The notes under the pieces are model-generated. The model saw only the letters and a program-made list of their open reading frames with translations, was not told the origin of the DNA and made no database searches. A stretch of DNA of 64,000 nucleotides from Phalacrocorax aristotelis (lineage: Eukaryota > Chordata > Aves > Suliformes > Phalacrocoracidae), in assembly GCF_949628215.1 (NCBI RefSeq), contig NC_134277.1, positions 33,183,058 to 33,247,057 on the forward strand, read 5' to 3'. A program made the translations under genes and the position numbers. Shown here one piece after another: positions 49,057 to 61,900 of this stretch; position 1 is the stretch's first letter; the number at the start of each line of letters is the position of its first letter.

Positions 49057-50808
49057 GACTTTAGTGCTACAATTAGAAGCATCTGTTCTGATGTAAAGCT
49101 AACATGATTACTGAAGCAACCTCTGATGACCAAAATTCTCAAGCCTGAAATAAAATTAGTCTTCAACAAATTTGGTTTGCTTCCCAGGGTATAGCTGAGC
49201 AATCAGATTTCAAATGATTGGTCTAAAGCTTTATTTAGCTTGAAAAATTGGGGGGATTTAAAGGCTAACAGCTTTAAACTAAAACATTATAAGTTTACAC
49301 TATTAATCATTACAGATGATCATTACAGGGTAGTTACAAAAGATTTTTGGTATCTGAAGTTGAGCTAAATGTTATCTGAGTCTTCTGAAGCTCAGGGATA
49401 TAGGTGTTTCAAGTTCCTATGCTATACAGCTTATTACTGTAAAAATTAGGCACAGTAGTTTTCAGAATGAGTAGGAATAATAGGTTAGTCTGCTCGGTAC
49501 TACCCCTTGAACTATATTCACTATGTTTCTGTAACAAAATAATTTTCAGATGTTTTTAAATATTTTCATAATGTTACCAATATTTGAGAGAAAGAAAAAT
49601 ATTTTAATACTAAGATTTTTTAATTGTACTGGTGTTAAAAGTCTTTTATTAGATTGGTCTTTGCTACATCAGCTCTGGGGTCATCTAGTATGACAAGTGT
49701 GTTAAAAACAGATACCCTCCCAAGAAACGCACATGTATAAGTGCTGGTTTGTATTGCTCTGGTGAGATCTAAGATCTCTCCCTTTACTCTGCTCTCGCCC
49801 TGAGGAGTGGAAAGTGCGGCTTTTGTCATGGTGATTACAGTGTGCAGCATTTCATTGCCAGTAGTTATTGTGGAAGGATGGAGAAAATGGGTATAATATA
49901 CTCATCATGAGTTATGCCATTAAAGTTGGGCAGTGTGTGATAAGGTGTATTGACAGCGAGATTTTGGGTGAAACAGAAATCAGTCTGTACCATGAGAGAT
50001 AGCTGTGGTTATATGATGAAAATAATTGTATCTTTTGGAAAAAAAATTCATATTACTGCCAGTGAAGACAGGGCAGGAATTTAGAATTGTACCTTAAGAG
50101 TCCTGTGCACAGTGACTTCCTGGCGGAAGATTTCAAATGTGTAGATAGAGCCAGTGATTCTTGCAGATGGACTTGCACTGAAGCTACTTTCATCTCCCTA
50201 AAATCCTTCTGTAGTCAGCTGTGAGAGCAGTGTCTCCAGATACTTGTCAGAAGATCTTGAGTGGTTTTCTCCCTTGTTTATGTTCAAAAATTATGATTTG
50301 GGATCTGGTTTTACTTGCTTTTTTTAAGCATACAGGTCCTGAATGAAGTTCAGTCTATTGTCTCTGAAGTAGTGTCTCACTAAATAGCCAGCCAGGGCAC
50401 ATGTGGTACCCAGTATCATGTGTTTTACATGTTTGCAGCATTTAAACATTTATTCCCTCAGTCTCTGCCCTGAAGATATTTCCCACCAAAACCAGGAGTG
50501 TCTCACTCAAACTGGGATGGGCGGTGACCCTAGGTGAATGACTGTGTAAAAATTTGATTCATTTATTATTATGCGGTATGTCAGATTAGATGAGTAAGTA
50601 TATTATCCCCACAATTCTGTAAGTTGCTTTAATATTAAAGAATAACATTGTTGGTAAAACTGTGAGAAGGGATCTGGGAAGTAGAATTATTTCTGTATAA
50701 TTCAGTGCACATTACCAGTCCCAGACAAGACAGGATGTAAATCTGTTACATGCCCTCTGAACAGTCCTGACATTTATCCTTGAAGAAGTCCAGTTCCATT
50801 TCATGTTG

Positions 50809-50840
50809 CATATATATACACACGCACACATACATATATA
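50809..50840 (+). repeat. TA/CA microsatellite
   Basis: catatatatacacacgcaca and catacatatata in succession: a mixed dinucleotide repeat of about 32 bp. Confidence 0.85.
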
Positions 50841-53800
50841 GTCCATCCCAAATCCAGACACTAGTCCTGGTGAGTGTCTGGGCTCGTTGCTAGTGTTCCC
50901 ACACTTGGCTGTAGCTGAGCAGATGCCTGAGCTGGCAGGTTTAGCTGGAACTAGTACTAGTCATTGCTGGTTTTCTGCTATGGATGGAGCCTGACTATAT
51001 GAGTACTCTTCCTCTATTGCATTATAGGATCAAGCCATGTCTTATGCTGCAATCTGGGAACTGACCTAGGGTGCTCGTATACTTCAGCTCTTAGCAAGAG
51101 GTGTTCACCATCATGGTGCTTTTCAGACTGCAACAGGCGGACATGCTGGGTGGGCCCCTATCCTGTTTGCCCTCAGGAAGAAGCTCGGCACCTGCACTGC
51201 ACAGGAATTTGCAGGCACACAGGTGGGAACAGGAGCCGTCAGTGTGGGTCAGGAGATTAACAGTCTGAATGGTGCAGAGGTCAGGGCTCAGCCTGACTAG
51301 CCTAGGCATAAGCCTTTCTTAACTGGTAAAAAGGGCTACATCCACTGTCACATTTATTTATATTTGGGCAAATTCTGCCAAGCACCCTAAACCAGCATTT
51401 TATACTTGCCTCTGGGAAAATATTGAAAGCTTTCAGCTCCCATTAAACTCATGCTTTGCATAGGTATGGGTAAACCTTTAGTGCACTTTTCACTTCCCCA
51501 GGCTCAGGAAAATTGGGAATAAATTTTCTCTGGTCTGCAAAAAGTATGGTTTCTTACGCTCTGTCTGGGGTTTGGGACCTGGGCATGCTCCACAGCTTGC
51601 AGGCGGGCGAGTGCACCAGACTTCCTGCTCTGCACCTTGGTTTCCTTGAGAAAGGAACCCAAATGGAGCGGCCAGACCCAGGCGCCACACCTGGGGCAAA
51701 TGGGATCGGGATTGTAAAGGACATGATGGTGCACGCCTCCCCTGCAGCCCTAGGGACCATTCTGGCAGGTTACAATTGACTGGCACATTCACTGTACTTT
51801 CCAGCCCTGCCTTTGTCCCTACCTGTGACCAACACGCTGTTCCTGAGTCCCAGATCTACAGATAAGTTTGCTGTTTAGCCTCCTTAATGCAGTTTTCTGC
51901 AACAGGCATTGGAAAGCATATCCACCCTTCACATCTGGTATCTCCAGTGATTCCCCCAAAGATCGCTGGCTTGGAGGAACAAGCCCGAGTTTGCAGAATT
52001 TGTGTAGCTGTGTTCTGGTATAGCCTAACATAAATTTCTGTTTTCCCACCAATGGACATGTTTGAACATGGAAGTATTAAATCTGTGAGAGAAAAAACTT
52101 TGAGAAGGCTGTTTGTCTCTTTTGCATTAATCATCATTACCACCCACATAATGAGAAATATTCCAGAAAACTCTGTGTTAGATAACACTGTACGTGGTTA
52201 AGTTGTAATTTCCTTAGCTTTTGAGTATAAATAAAGAACAATAGATGTACAAAAGTATTATGCTGCTAGTCATGATTTAATAATCTATTTTATCACTCTT
52301 AAATAATAGCCAGACACTGAACAAAAAAATGTTTTTTTCTTTAACTGCGGTCTCTTGTTATTCCAGAAAGTAATTAAACATAGAAGAGAGAACTTCATAA
52401 TATAAAGTGTGCTTTGAAGAGTCTTTTTGCACATGTGAAAAGCAGAGCAGAATATAACACCTGACTAGATTATTTTGATGAAAAGACTCACAAGTTGCCA
52501 ACTCAATGATAAATGCTGTGTGATATTGAACAGGTTATTTGTCTTCCCTCCCCTCCACCCCCCTTTTAATTTGGACTATTATCCTGGCATTTGGAATTAA
52601 ACCAGAAAAGGAGAAAATCTACAAAGAAGAAAAAAAATCCATTCAACTGAAAATTTCCATCTGTTTCTAAAATTCTAAAAAAACCCACCCAACAACTTGG
52701 GTCTAAATAGTGTTGAAAACCCTGTCAACCACATTTGAAAATACACTGGTAGATATGAAGTTACCATTTAAACAAAAATATCTCTCCATACAAACCAGAG
52801 GCAAAGTATTTAACTCATTTGCCTAACCTGATAAACCCCAAGGAAGTATGTGCTGCAACTTTCTGAGGAGCAACTCCCACTGAAAACCCTAGTTCCACAT
52901 GCTGGGGACATTGTTGGAACTCCCTCCCAGCGGGGGAGGAGAAAAGCTACCCCTTCAAAGGGAAGCTGGTAATTACAGATGCTACATGCCATTGCTGGGG
53001 CTAAGAGAGTTGTTCCCTCAGTAAGGAGAAATTCAATGTACTGAGTTTCTATTTCCTTGCTCGCTAGCAATGCTGCTTGATGGGGCTCCCTGCTTCATCA
53101 GTTTACTCTTTATTCTACAATAGAGTATAAAATGGGAACCTAGCCAAATCTGATAGGCATGTTTGGCTAGAAAGACTTTAACACCCAACGGCTGCAGATT
53201 CTAGGCCTTTTCCTCTTTTAAAGAGAGGCAGACCAGTTTGTGTGCTACAGATTTATACTCTGTCATTTTTCATGCCGAAGGATGATATCAAGATAATATT
53301 TTTGAGTCGTGTGAGATATAAGCAACCTAATTCTCAGCTTGAAATATTTTTCAGAGTTAATGCTAGGGGATAGTTTGGGTTTTTTTTCTGATTTTTGTAA
53401 TATGGTTCCTCCTTTCTCCTGACATAGTATCCTGCTTTTCAGCTTGTCCAGCTGATATGAATGATGATCTGTCTTACAGGTTTTTGCTAAAGTTGCTGTT
53501 AAAATAGGAAGTGTTCTTGCTTAGGCTTTATTTGATAGCTTCCTACCTCTGCCTTTTAATTTTTGACCCATTAAAATTTCCTGGAGTACGCTGCCTTCTG
53601 CAAGTAGATACACTATCTATTCAAACCACACAGTGTTTTCATAAGAAATGCTTTAAAGCTGTTTATGCAACATTGTTGCATATTATCTTTCAGTTATCTT
53701 GTCTTTTGATGTGCATAATAAGTTAGAAGATGCCGAGTAAATAATTTCAGCTCTTTGAAGTGCTTGACTTATTTCCATTCTGCAGCTGGAAATCACCAGA

Positions 53801-54249
53801 GCATAACGAACAAGCACTTCAATTACAGCGTAACACTACTTAAAATATAAATTTGTATGAGCAAGAACTGTGTTATCCTGTGTGTTCTTGGTGCAGCTGA
53901 GGTCGTGATGCTCACGGTGCTGGCAGTGATGTGCTGGTTAGATACACAGTGCGATGTGCAGAGAATACACCCACCCCCACACTCTCACCCCCACATTCCT
54001 TTATTATTTAGAATAACAACATCTTGAGCAAAGAAAGCAAAATTCAGCAGCACATTTTTAAGGTAAGTAGAGACCTTTAGCTCAATAATAGCAACATTAT
54101 TAATACTGGAAATATGGTTTACATGCATTTTCTAGTTGTAATAGGTGAGTTTTCCTTGTATTTACAGTGCTATAAGACCATTGTTTTAGAGGTCTCTGCA
54201 TGCTTGTTATAACTTAAGAAGAAGTTACCTGGAAGTAACCATGTGACTG

Positions 54250-54317
54250 TAGCCCAGTCTAGCTCCCTTTGTTGTCCATGCAAGGATTTTCATTGCCTTC
54301 AGTGGGACCTGGATCAT
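54250..54317. repeat. MITE-like relic
   Basis: tagcccagtctagctccctt, then ttcattgccttcagtggg, then acctggatca, in the order of the old palindromic repeat family (agctccca..., ttgacttcagtgggagctggatca). Diverged and about 70 bp long. Confidence 0.5.
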
Positions 54318-55689
54318 ACTTCTAATGCCATGGTCATTTGCCCTGAGAGGCTTATTCAAGAGCTCTTCAATTACCTTTCTGGAAGCTTTCAAACTATTGA
54401 GGCTAAGAGTTTGTCAGATGTTTGAAACTGAACAAAATTCCTGGCATCATACATCTAATAGCATCATTAATCTCCTATGAAAAAAAAAAGAGACCAGGGA
54501 CACAGTGCCAAATTCTTGTTTGGCTCCATCAGGTATTTATGTAATGGGTGTGCACTTATCAAAGCACAGAACTCACCTTTCCTTCAGCATATAGACATAC
54601 AATGCTTCAAGCATTAAGAAAAGAATAACAGCATGAGTCCTCTTAAGTGCCAAATGATGCTTTTTTTTTTCTTCCCTTTCCATAGAAATTCTGAATTACA
54701 TTACAGGCTGTTGCTATTATATGGTGAACAGGTCTGCTCGGTCCACAAAAGCACTTCTGCATCTAGGATCTCTCCTTTCTGATAGCTGCTACAATATTAC
54801 AGTTTGCTTCTGCAGCAGCAGGAAATGGTATTCAAATTTTGCCTTTCTGCTTAGCCCACATAGATATTTAGCCAGAGATAATAAGAAAATACTTTGCAAT
54901 TATGCTAGCTGAGAGTCTATTATCCGTTTAAATCCATGGTCTGCACAGAAGGGAAAGCTGAAAAGACTATTTCAGTCATTTAGGGTATATGTTTCTCTGG
55001 CACACTCATAATCTGACCAAAGCCATTATTTGGAAGTCAGTTGCACTCAATCATTTTGCCTGTTAATGAGGAGTTACTGAATCCTCCAAGCATTAATCCC
55101 ATTTAGGAAAACACAAAGGCAATCTGTACCTTGTATCAAGCAACTATGATTGCATTGAGCTTGAGGAATTCAGTTATTTGTAGGAGGTTGTTTTTCCCAC
55201 AACAGACCCTCTAAATAAAATTACCAAGCCTTTCAAATGTTAATTTGTTAAGAAAAATATAATGGCTAATAAAGACAATTAGGTTTGTATTGTAAATACT
55301 GGACTGCAGGACTAAAGCTGCCATCGCTTAGAAAGAAAGTGTGCAGGACTTTATGGAGCTGCTAAGGCTGGAAACTATCTTCCTGACAGAATAAAGAACA
55401 TATGGATATTAACATGGGTCACAAAAATGTATTTCATGCAAGGTAAATGTAACACAGGCCCAAAGAAAATGAGCCCTGATCTGAATATTTTTTCATAAAA
55501 ATGGAGTTAGGCAAGGAATATTGAAGATCTGAGAATGCAAATGAAAAAAGCATCAGTAATATGGCACTTTTGGTAAAAAGCATAAATAATTCAGAGATAA
55601 GCGCACCACATATATATAAAAGATCAGAGCTTGTAACTCTTTACGTTGTGCTCTTTGTGCATCGGCAGGAGCACTTTGTTCATTACTGG
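54318..55689. other. Gene-free AT-rich sequence
   Basis: No exon or repeat is recognised. The segment 55,195-55,330 is unique, with several taat-containing words. Confidence 0.6.
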
Positions 55690-55904
55690 GTCCCAGACTT
55701 CATTAAATAGGTAGACAGCTTAGATGTAGTGCAGAGAAGAGCAGTACAAATAAGTTTAGCAAATATTAAGTTGGAGGAGTAGTCTAGAAAAGAGAAGACT
55801 AAGATGCAGTGGTGGATAGCATAGGACATAGTGTTTGATACATAAAAGGTGCTGTGAGGAAGATCAGTTATTCTTTTCCACTCTGATAGAACAAGAAAAA
55901 TCAA
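55690..55904 (+). mobile_element. Ancient CR1-type LINE fragment
   Basis: In plus orientation, tctagaaaagagaagactaag, then gatagcataggacatag, then gatacataaaaggtgctgtg and gaggaagatcagttattct are colinear with the CR1 3' segment that encodes and follows the RT C terminus (typical text 'gagaagagaaggctgagg...acataaaagg.tg.t...gatcagttgttct'). It is strongly diverged with no open frame. Confidence 0.65.
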
Positions 55905-58762
55905 TCATATTTTCAGCTAAAAAATACTTGTTATAGATGTTTTTAAAATTCCTTTTTATAAAAGCAATGAAAAGTGAAACAGGTAACAAAAGAATATTGT
56001 GAAACCTCCTTCATTGGGTGTTTTTATAAATTGGTTGCTAATATATTTGTAAGGATGACCTTGGTATTTCTTATTCGTCTATGTCCAGAAAGAAATTATA
56101 TGGTCACTTGAAGTATATTCTAGGTCTGTATGCAGAGAGCTTGGGCAATTTTCTTTTAGATTATTTTTTCTCATCTCTGATTACTACAGGAAAATCCTAG
56201 GCTGAATTTTCATTATTTTATTGAAGTGATCCCTTGGAGTTACTCTCTCTGTAACAAGCAATTTATTCCCCAACATAAAGGCTTATAAAGAACGTTAACA
56301 AAACAGAGAAAGCCTTGAAACCATTTAGGAACAAATTCAGCTGTATGTCTAGATCTAATTTTAGGAACTCTCAGGTGGTATGCAAAACCACAAGTGGTTT
56401 TTTTTCCATCAGCACCTGGATGAAAATATCAGGGCAATTATTCATTCTTCAGTCACTAGCTAAATCATTGCAATGTCTTCTGCGATAATGCAATTCAGAA
56501 ACTTTAGCTGGTGAAGCAGAGTCTTCTGTGTTTGGTCACAAATATCAAACAATGTCCTCTATCCTTCCTCCACCTTCCCCCTGTCCTTTCTGTTATTATT
56601 TACCATGCAATCTGATATGCTGGCTTTACTTTGTTAAGTATATATTTTTAGGCCCTCAACTACTTAAAATATTTTGGTCTTCCATGCACTTCTGGTACAA
56701 CTGTGGTGCTGAAATTTTCAGCTATCAGATTTAAGCAACCAGACTTGACAGAGGCTGTGCTTATTTGCACCAAAAAGTTTAAAAAAAAAAGAAAAAAGCA
56801 GACAGTTGTTAGGTCTGAGTTCAGGGATGTCAAAGTATGTTTGGGGAGGGAAAAACTGACAGATTTTCTTCCTTCTTTAAAAAGAAAAAAAAAAGAAGTG
56901 ATTGTAGACTTTGATTTATTCCCTTTTAATATTTTTCATTCTGGAGGCGAACATGGTTTATGTAAATGTGGGGTAAAGGTAAAATGTAATACAGTGTTTA
57001 TAAATCATGGATTCCCTGATGCCTGCAAGTTTACACTTACAGTCATAACTTGCGTAGTTACAGCCGCGTTGCTAGAGAAGCTGTTTACTTGTCCTTAGAG
57101 TGTGCAAAACTGGACAGAAGATTTCCAGTGCTCAGTGCTTCCGTTTCACCCAGAAATACTGTGAGAAAAGCTCTCTGCTGTTTCAACAGTTCCTCTTTCA
57201 ATTTCACTTGGAACTGAGGAGCACAGAGAAGTGATTAAATAAAAAGTGGGCAAGAGAAGGGCTCTGTTACAGCTGGAGAGAGGGAGAGGCACTTGAGAGG
57301 AAAATAATGCAGCCTATGGAAAGGATGGGATGGGTACGAGGTGCCTTGGTCTCTCCAGTGGCTATAGAGGAACATTGTCCTTCAGACAGGCAAACTGAGT
57401 TAAGGTAAACCCCATTCCTTCTGGCTGTCCTTACTCCCTGCAGCATCTCTAAGTGAGGACCTTTCAGGATGCAGAGATCAGGAAAGAATCACTGAAAACT
57501 GTAGGAGCATGAAGTCTGCCCTGTAACCTCATGTATTGGTGTAACTTCACTATTGGTTTGTGTTAGCAGAAGAAACACCAGGATCAATAGACTCCTCAAG
57601 CAAAAACCACAAGCACATGTTGTGAAAATTCAAGCCAAATGTGAAAGGTGCTCTACAAATTAAGCAGATCTAAATCACCCCTCCTTTTTTTTCTGGTCCC
57701 CATAGAAATCCTAGATATTGTTGAGGCTCTTTAGCTCTTTCCAAGGCCAGATTTGTATCTAAACAAAGCAGAAATACTGCCAATGTAACACATAATTATT
57801 TTAAACATGGGTGACAAAAGATCAGCTCTCCCCAAGCTGCGTCAGACTTCAAGTTGTTCTTCCTAAGCATGAGCACAGGAAGAGATGAAAAGGGCTACAT
57901 ACATGCCACAAGGCCACTTTAATGGCAAATAAGCAAATTGAGAAAAACAACTTTTGGATGCAGGTTTCTTCATCCTTATTGGGAAGCTGAGCAGGGGTTG
58001 CTGAGTTGTGCCTGAGGCATGAGTCCCCGCTTACCTAGTGAGCTCTAACCCTCCCAGTCAAGCTGGTTATTTCCAGTTACTGCTCCATGTAGCTCGCATG
58101 CACGCCACTTGCTCCCTTTTTTTCTAATTTGTTCCTTTCACAGATGTGGTGTCTGCTTACACAACCCACTCTGACTTCCAAGGACACGAGCAAGGTCCAC
58201 CTTCTCCATCCTCCATATTGTAGATATGTACCATTAATTGTGGATTATTATAATACCCATTGTGGTTGGGTACCAGTAATGCCACAATAAGCATTACTGA
58301 GACCCCATCTCGTTGTTGTGGCTCACACTGATCATCCCAGCAGGGGAGCTGGAGCAGACCCTTCTTAGGGTAGTTTACATTGCCTTAGCTGTGCTTACCT
58401 GTATGGCTTCATGCTCATCTTTGTGGGAAGAACACCTGTGCCTAATGAATATACGTCCAGCATAAGGAAGGAAATTACTTGGGTCCTTCTACTTTTCTAA
58501 GAGCAGATCTGTCCTCAGAGGTGTTACTCAGGATGAATATGGGGAGCAGATTCAAATTCTGTAAAATTGTCTCAGTGCCTTCCCTATGCACCAGGTAGGG
58601 CAACCACATACACACTGCCAGCAGGGAATGTCCCATGGGACATGGGGCCCCTGGGCTGGGATCTGTAAGCGTGTCTCACTGATGAGCTAACGTGACCCAA
58701 AGTTGTGCCTGGGACTGTGCGAAGGGTTGTATGGTTAGGGTCATCCTGGACTAGACCTTAGT
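55905..58762. other. Gene-free sequence
   Basis: No repeat is recognised. The 131-codon frame at 56,703-57,098 includes A-run-encoded lysine stretches and shows no domain; it is treated as chance. Confidence 0.6.
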
Positions 58763-58927
58763 ATCATAGAATCACAAAATGATTTGTGTTGGAAGGGATG
58801 ACCTTTAAAGGTCATCTAGTCCAACCCCCCCTGCAGTGAGCAGGGGCACCTTCAGCTAGATCAGGTTGCTCAAAGCCTCACCCAAATTGACCTTGAATAT
58901 TTCCAGGGATGGGTCATCTACCAACCT
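58763..58927 (-). mobile_element. CR1 LINE 3' end (young type)
   Basis: About 165 bp of the canonical avian CR1 3' UTR in minus orientation: atcatagaatcacaaaatga (the terminal ATTCTATGAT-type repeat), then tgttggaagggatgacct, then aggtcatctagtccaacccc, then ctcaaagcctcacccaa. It is severely 5'-truncated, as is usual for CR1. It is the least diverged CR1 3' end in the window. Confidence 0.95.
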
Positions 58928-61900
58928 TGACTTTGTGTTCTGCACCTTTCCTATTTACTACTGAAGACATAGCTGGTGAGAGCTGCATCAGATCCAAATA
59001 TTGTAGTAGTTTCCTAGGGAAATGCAAAGCATGTGATAAACATTTCTGTTCAAGTCATAAGTTAACAGTATTGTTGGATAGATGTAATTCTGTAATGTCA
59101 CTCTTATTTCTGCTGGCCTCCAGAGGCAACATAACACTGGGTTGGGAATTAATATCTGTGCTTTCAGTAAAACAATGCAAGGACAAAATATGAAAATACT
59201 GACCTTGCACAACTGTTAAAATAACATAGTTTTGTTTGCAAGTTCTTGACAAACACAAATGTAAAACCTTTTATATAAATAACCACAGTAACTGAAGATA
59301 CACATTTTATATTCAGCTTTATTCATTTTCAGGGCTGGAAGTTCAACTTCAAAATCAGGTAAGTCTGTAGAGAACTAGTTCAGAAAGAATAAAAAAAGAA
59401 ATGTCAGAGAAAATGCATGCTATAAAAAGAAGCTGGACAGCACAGTTCAGAGGAGAATGGTCATTTCAGAACAAACCAGCTGGGGCAGTGATTGGGTGGT
59501 CTGAATTTTAATAAATTAGAGTAAATATAAAGTGAGGCAAGGCCTTTCGAATTCTGCATGGCGTCAGATGTTAACACAGAAGCATTTTTGTTGTGTCACT
59601 GGAGTCACAGGAGCTGTGGTCTCAGATGATGGAATTGATTATTTTATTTGTACCAGGAAGCTATACCTTTTGATGACTTTACAGTTCCTGTCATACAATT
59701 TTTTTAAAAAATTATTCATGCTTGTTATGGAAGTGACCAAGGACAACCAGGAACAGGGCTGGGCTGTGGTAGTCACCCTGCCAACAGAGAGTTCATAGGG
59801 GGAAGAAAGTTGCCTGAGAAAAAAAATAAGACCAAAAGCTGTCATCATCTCCATGTGATGATGAGGAGCAGCACATGCCCACACTCCCTAAGCAGAGAGC
59901 AGGGATGTCCCTTCACTAGCATGGTGATTGACAAGGCCTGCACAGCCAGTGCTGAGCCTAGGTCCATGAAGGATCCATGAGCACAGCATGCAGAAACCAA
60001 CAAGGAACCACGAGGACAAGAAAGAGTTGTGAGCCCTTTCTTCTTGCCCACTTCCCCCTCACTCTTGGCTGGAGGGAGAAGGACTTTTCAGCTGTAATCC
60101 ATAGCCTGAGCTTCTCTCCCAGGCAGAAGGGCCTTACATTGCTGCTTTTGAGGAAATGAGCTGGACTTGTTTTTTTTCTTTCAGTATGGTTGAGAAGGTG
60201 GTGTGAGCATAGGTGACATGACTATGCAGTACAGTAATGGCTAGAGTAATGGCTAGAATCCTGGGATTCAGTAATTTTTTTGGTTGAGGGGTTTTAACCT
60301 GCACATCCCATACATCCCAGAAAGTGGACTAAAACCTTACCATAGGTGAGGGATACTGTCTGTCCCCACTGCTGAAACTGGGCTTTACAGTAAAAGGAGG
60401 CAGTCACAGCAGTCCTTCTATAGTTGGAGCTGTTTATAAGAAAGTTGTGGCTCTTGTGGCATTTTGTGAGAAGCTCTACCAGCTGCATGGGCAGTGCATG
60501 TGCTAAACCCAGGGCAATCCCATCCCACAGCTGTTTGTCTGCCTGGGTGAACATCTGGTTCCTGGGGCTGGGTGCAAGAGGAAAGTCAAATGACTGGTTC
60601 CTTTAAAACAAGGTGCTTCAGAGCATGACCAAAAGCAAACCTTTTAGGCAGATGGGAAGCTTAAAAATTAAATTAAAAAAACAACCAGACAGAAAAATCC
60701 CAAAACAAAACAAAAAAACAACAAACACTTAACTAAAATGCACCACGTTGATGGGAATTTTTTCAACATAAGTGTTTTCCTGGATCAGGGCCTCGAAAAT
60801 TTTACAGGCAAGGTCTCAATACTTCAGAAAATCTTTCCCCTACAAGTCAGTAATCAGCACGCACTATACACAATCTATTATTCCAATAAAGTCTTTACTT
60901 GCATTGAAGTAATGTGAAAGAAATAAAATGTTCGACTGTGCACAGAGTTATTTTTAAGAAGCTGAAATGGGGAAATGGTGGTCTATAGTACAAAAGCAAA
61001 TGCAAATTCTGAGACAATTTCTGGAATTTCTGGCTTATGAAACATTTTCAAGTACTGAGGTATGAATAACTACTGGAATTGATACTGCAAATCACTATTG
61101 GCTATTGGTGATTCTAACAAATACAGGAACTACTGTAGAGGTCTTATTTCTGATCTAAGAGTCAGGAAAATATACCCTCAGTAAATCAGAATATGGTGAC
61201 AGTCCCTAAAGGGGAAGTGGTCACTTCTTGTAAATCGCCAGATTTTTAGCTTCCTTTTTACAATCAGCTCCTTCTAGCAATCTTACAAGTGCAGAATAGA
61301 AGTGTGATTTCCTGTGATCTACTTTTTTTTTTTTCCCTCCAGAATGAATTGACCACAAATGCTTAATGTTCTTGTTTTACTTTCATTGCTGATGCTGGAG
61401 TGAAAAATAAAACTCACATACGTTCAGCTTCTTCTATGGCACATATAACAGCACTAGGAATATTTGTGGAGTATAGTCATCATTTGGCTCCAAACACCAA
61501 AAGAATATTTATTCAGCCTTTGGCCATAATATAATCTAAAGAGGGGCAAGTGAGATTTCAGAAGGTAAGACTTCTCCCTCTCCCAAATTTCTGCTTTTAA
61601 TTAACTGAGACTCAATGTGAAAGTTCCTTTCATTTCCTTTCCTCTCCTTTTCCTGTCAGTCTGGGAGCATTAAATGCTGCACCAGCACTGAAGAAGAAGC
61701 TGTTTGTCATCAGCCTCTGCAGAATGCTGCCTTTGTGTCTAGTAGCATTGGCATATTTATCACACTTGGCAAATTGCTCCTGTCACCACTGGATGCTGTT
61801 CACCTTCATTATAATATGTTCATTCCACTCAGCCCTAAATAAACAAACCATCGATTTCGTAATATCTGTTTTTCTTGCTAAGACACAAATGGCCCAATTG

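Larger units (their letters stand above)
43313..54249. other. Gene-free interval
   Basis: Unique AT-rich sequence with a two-copy 17-bp tandem (49,023-49,056) and a CA/TA-rich microsatellite (50,809-50,840). Open frames of up to 129 codons (44,911-45,300 minus) show no domain and no splice context. Confidence 0.6.

Noticed and set aside
56703..57098. 131-codon plus-strand frame with lysine runs
   Set aside because: The lysines come from poly-A tracts, there is no recognisable domain or splice context, and composition equals the surroundings.
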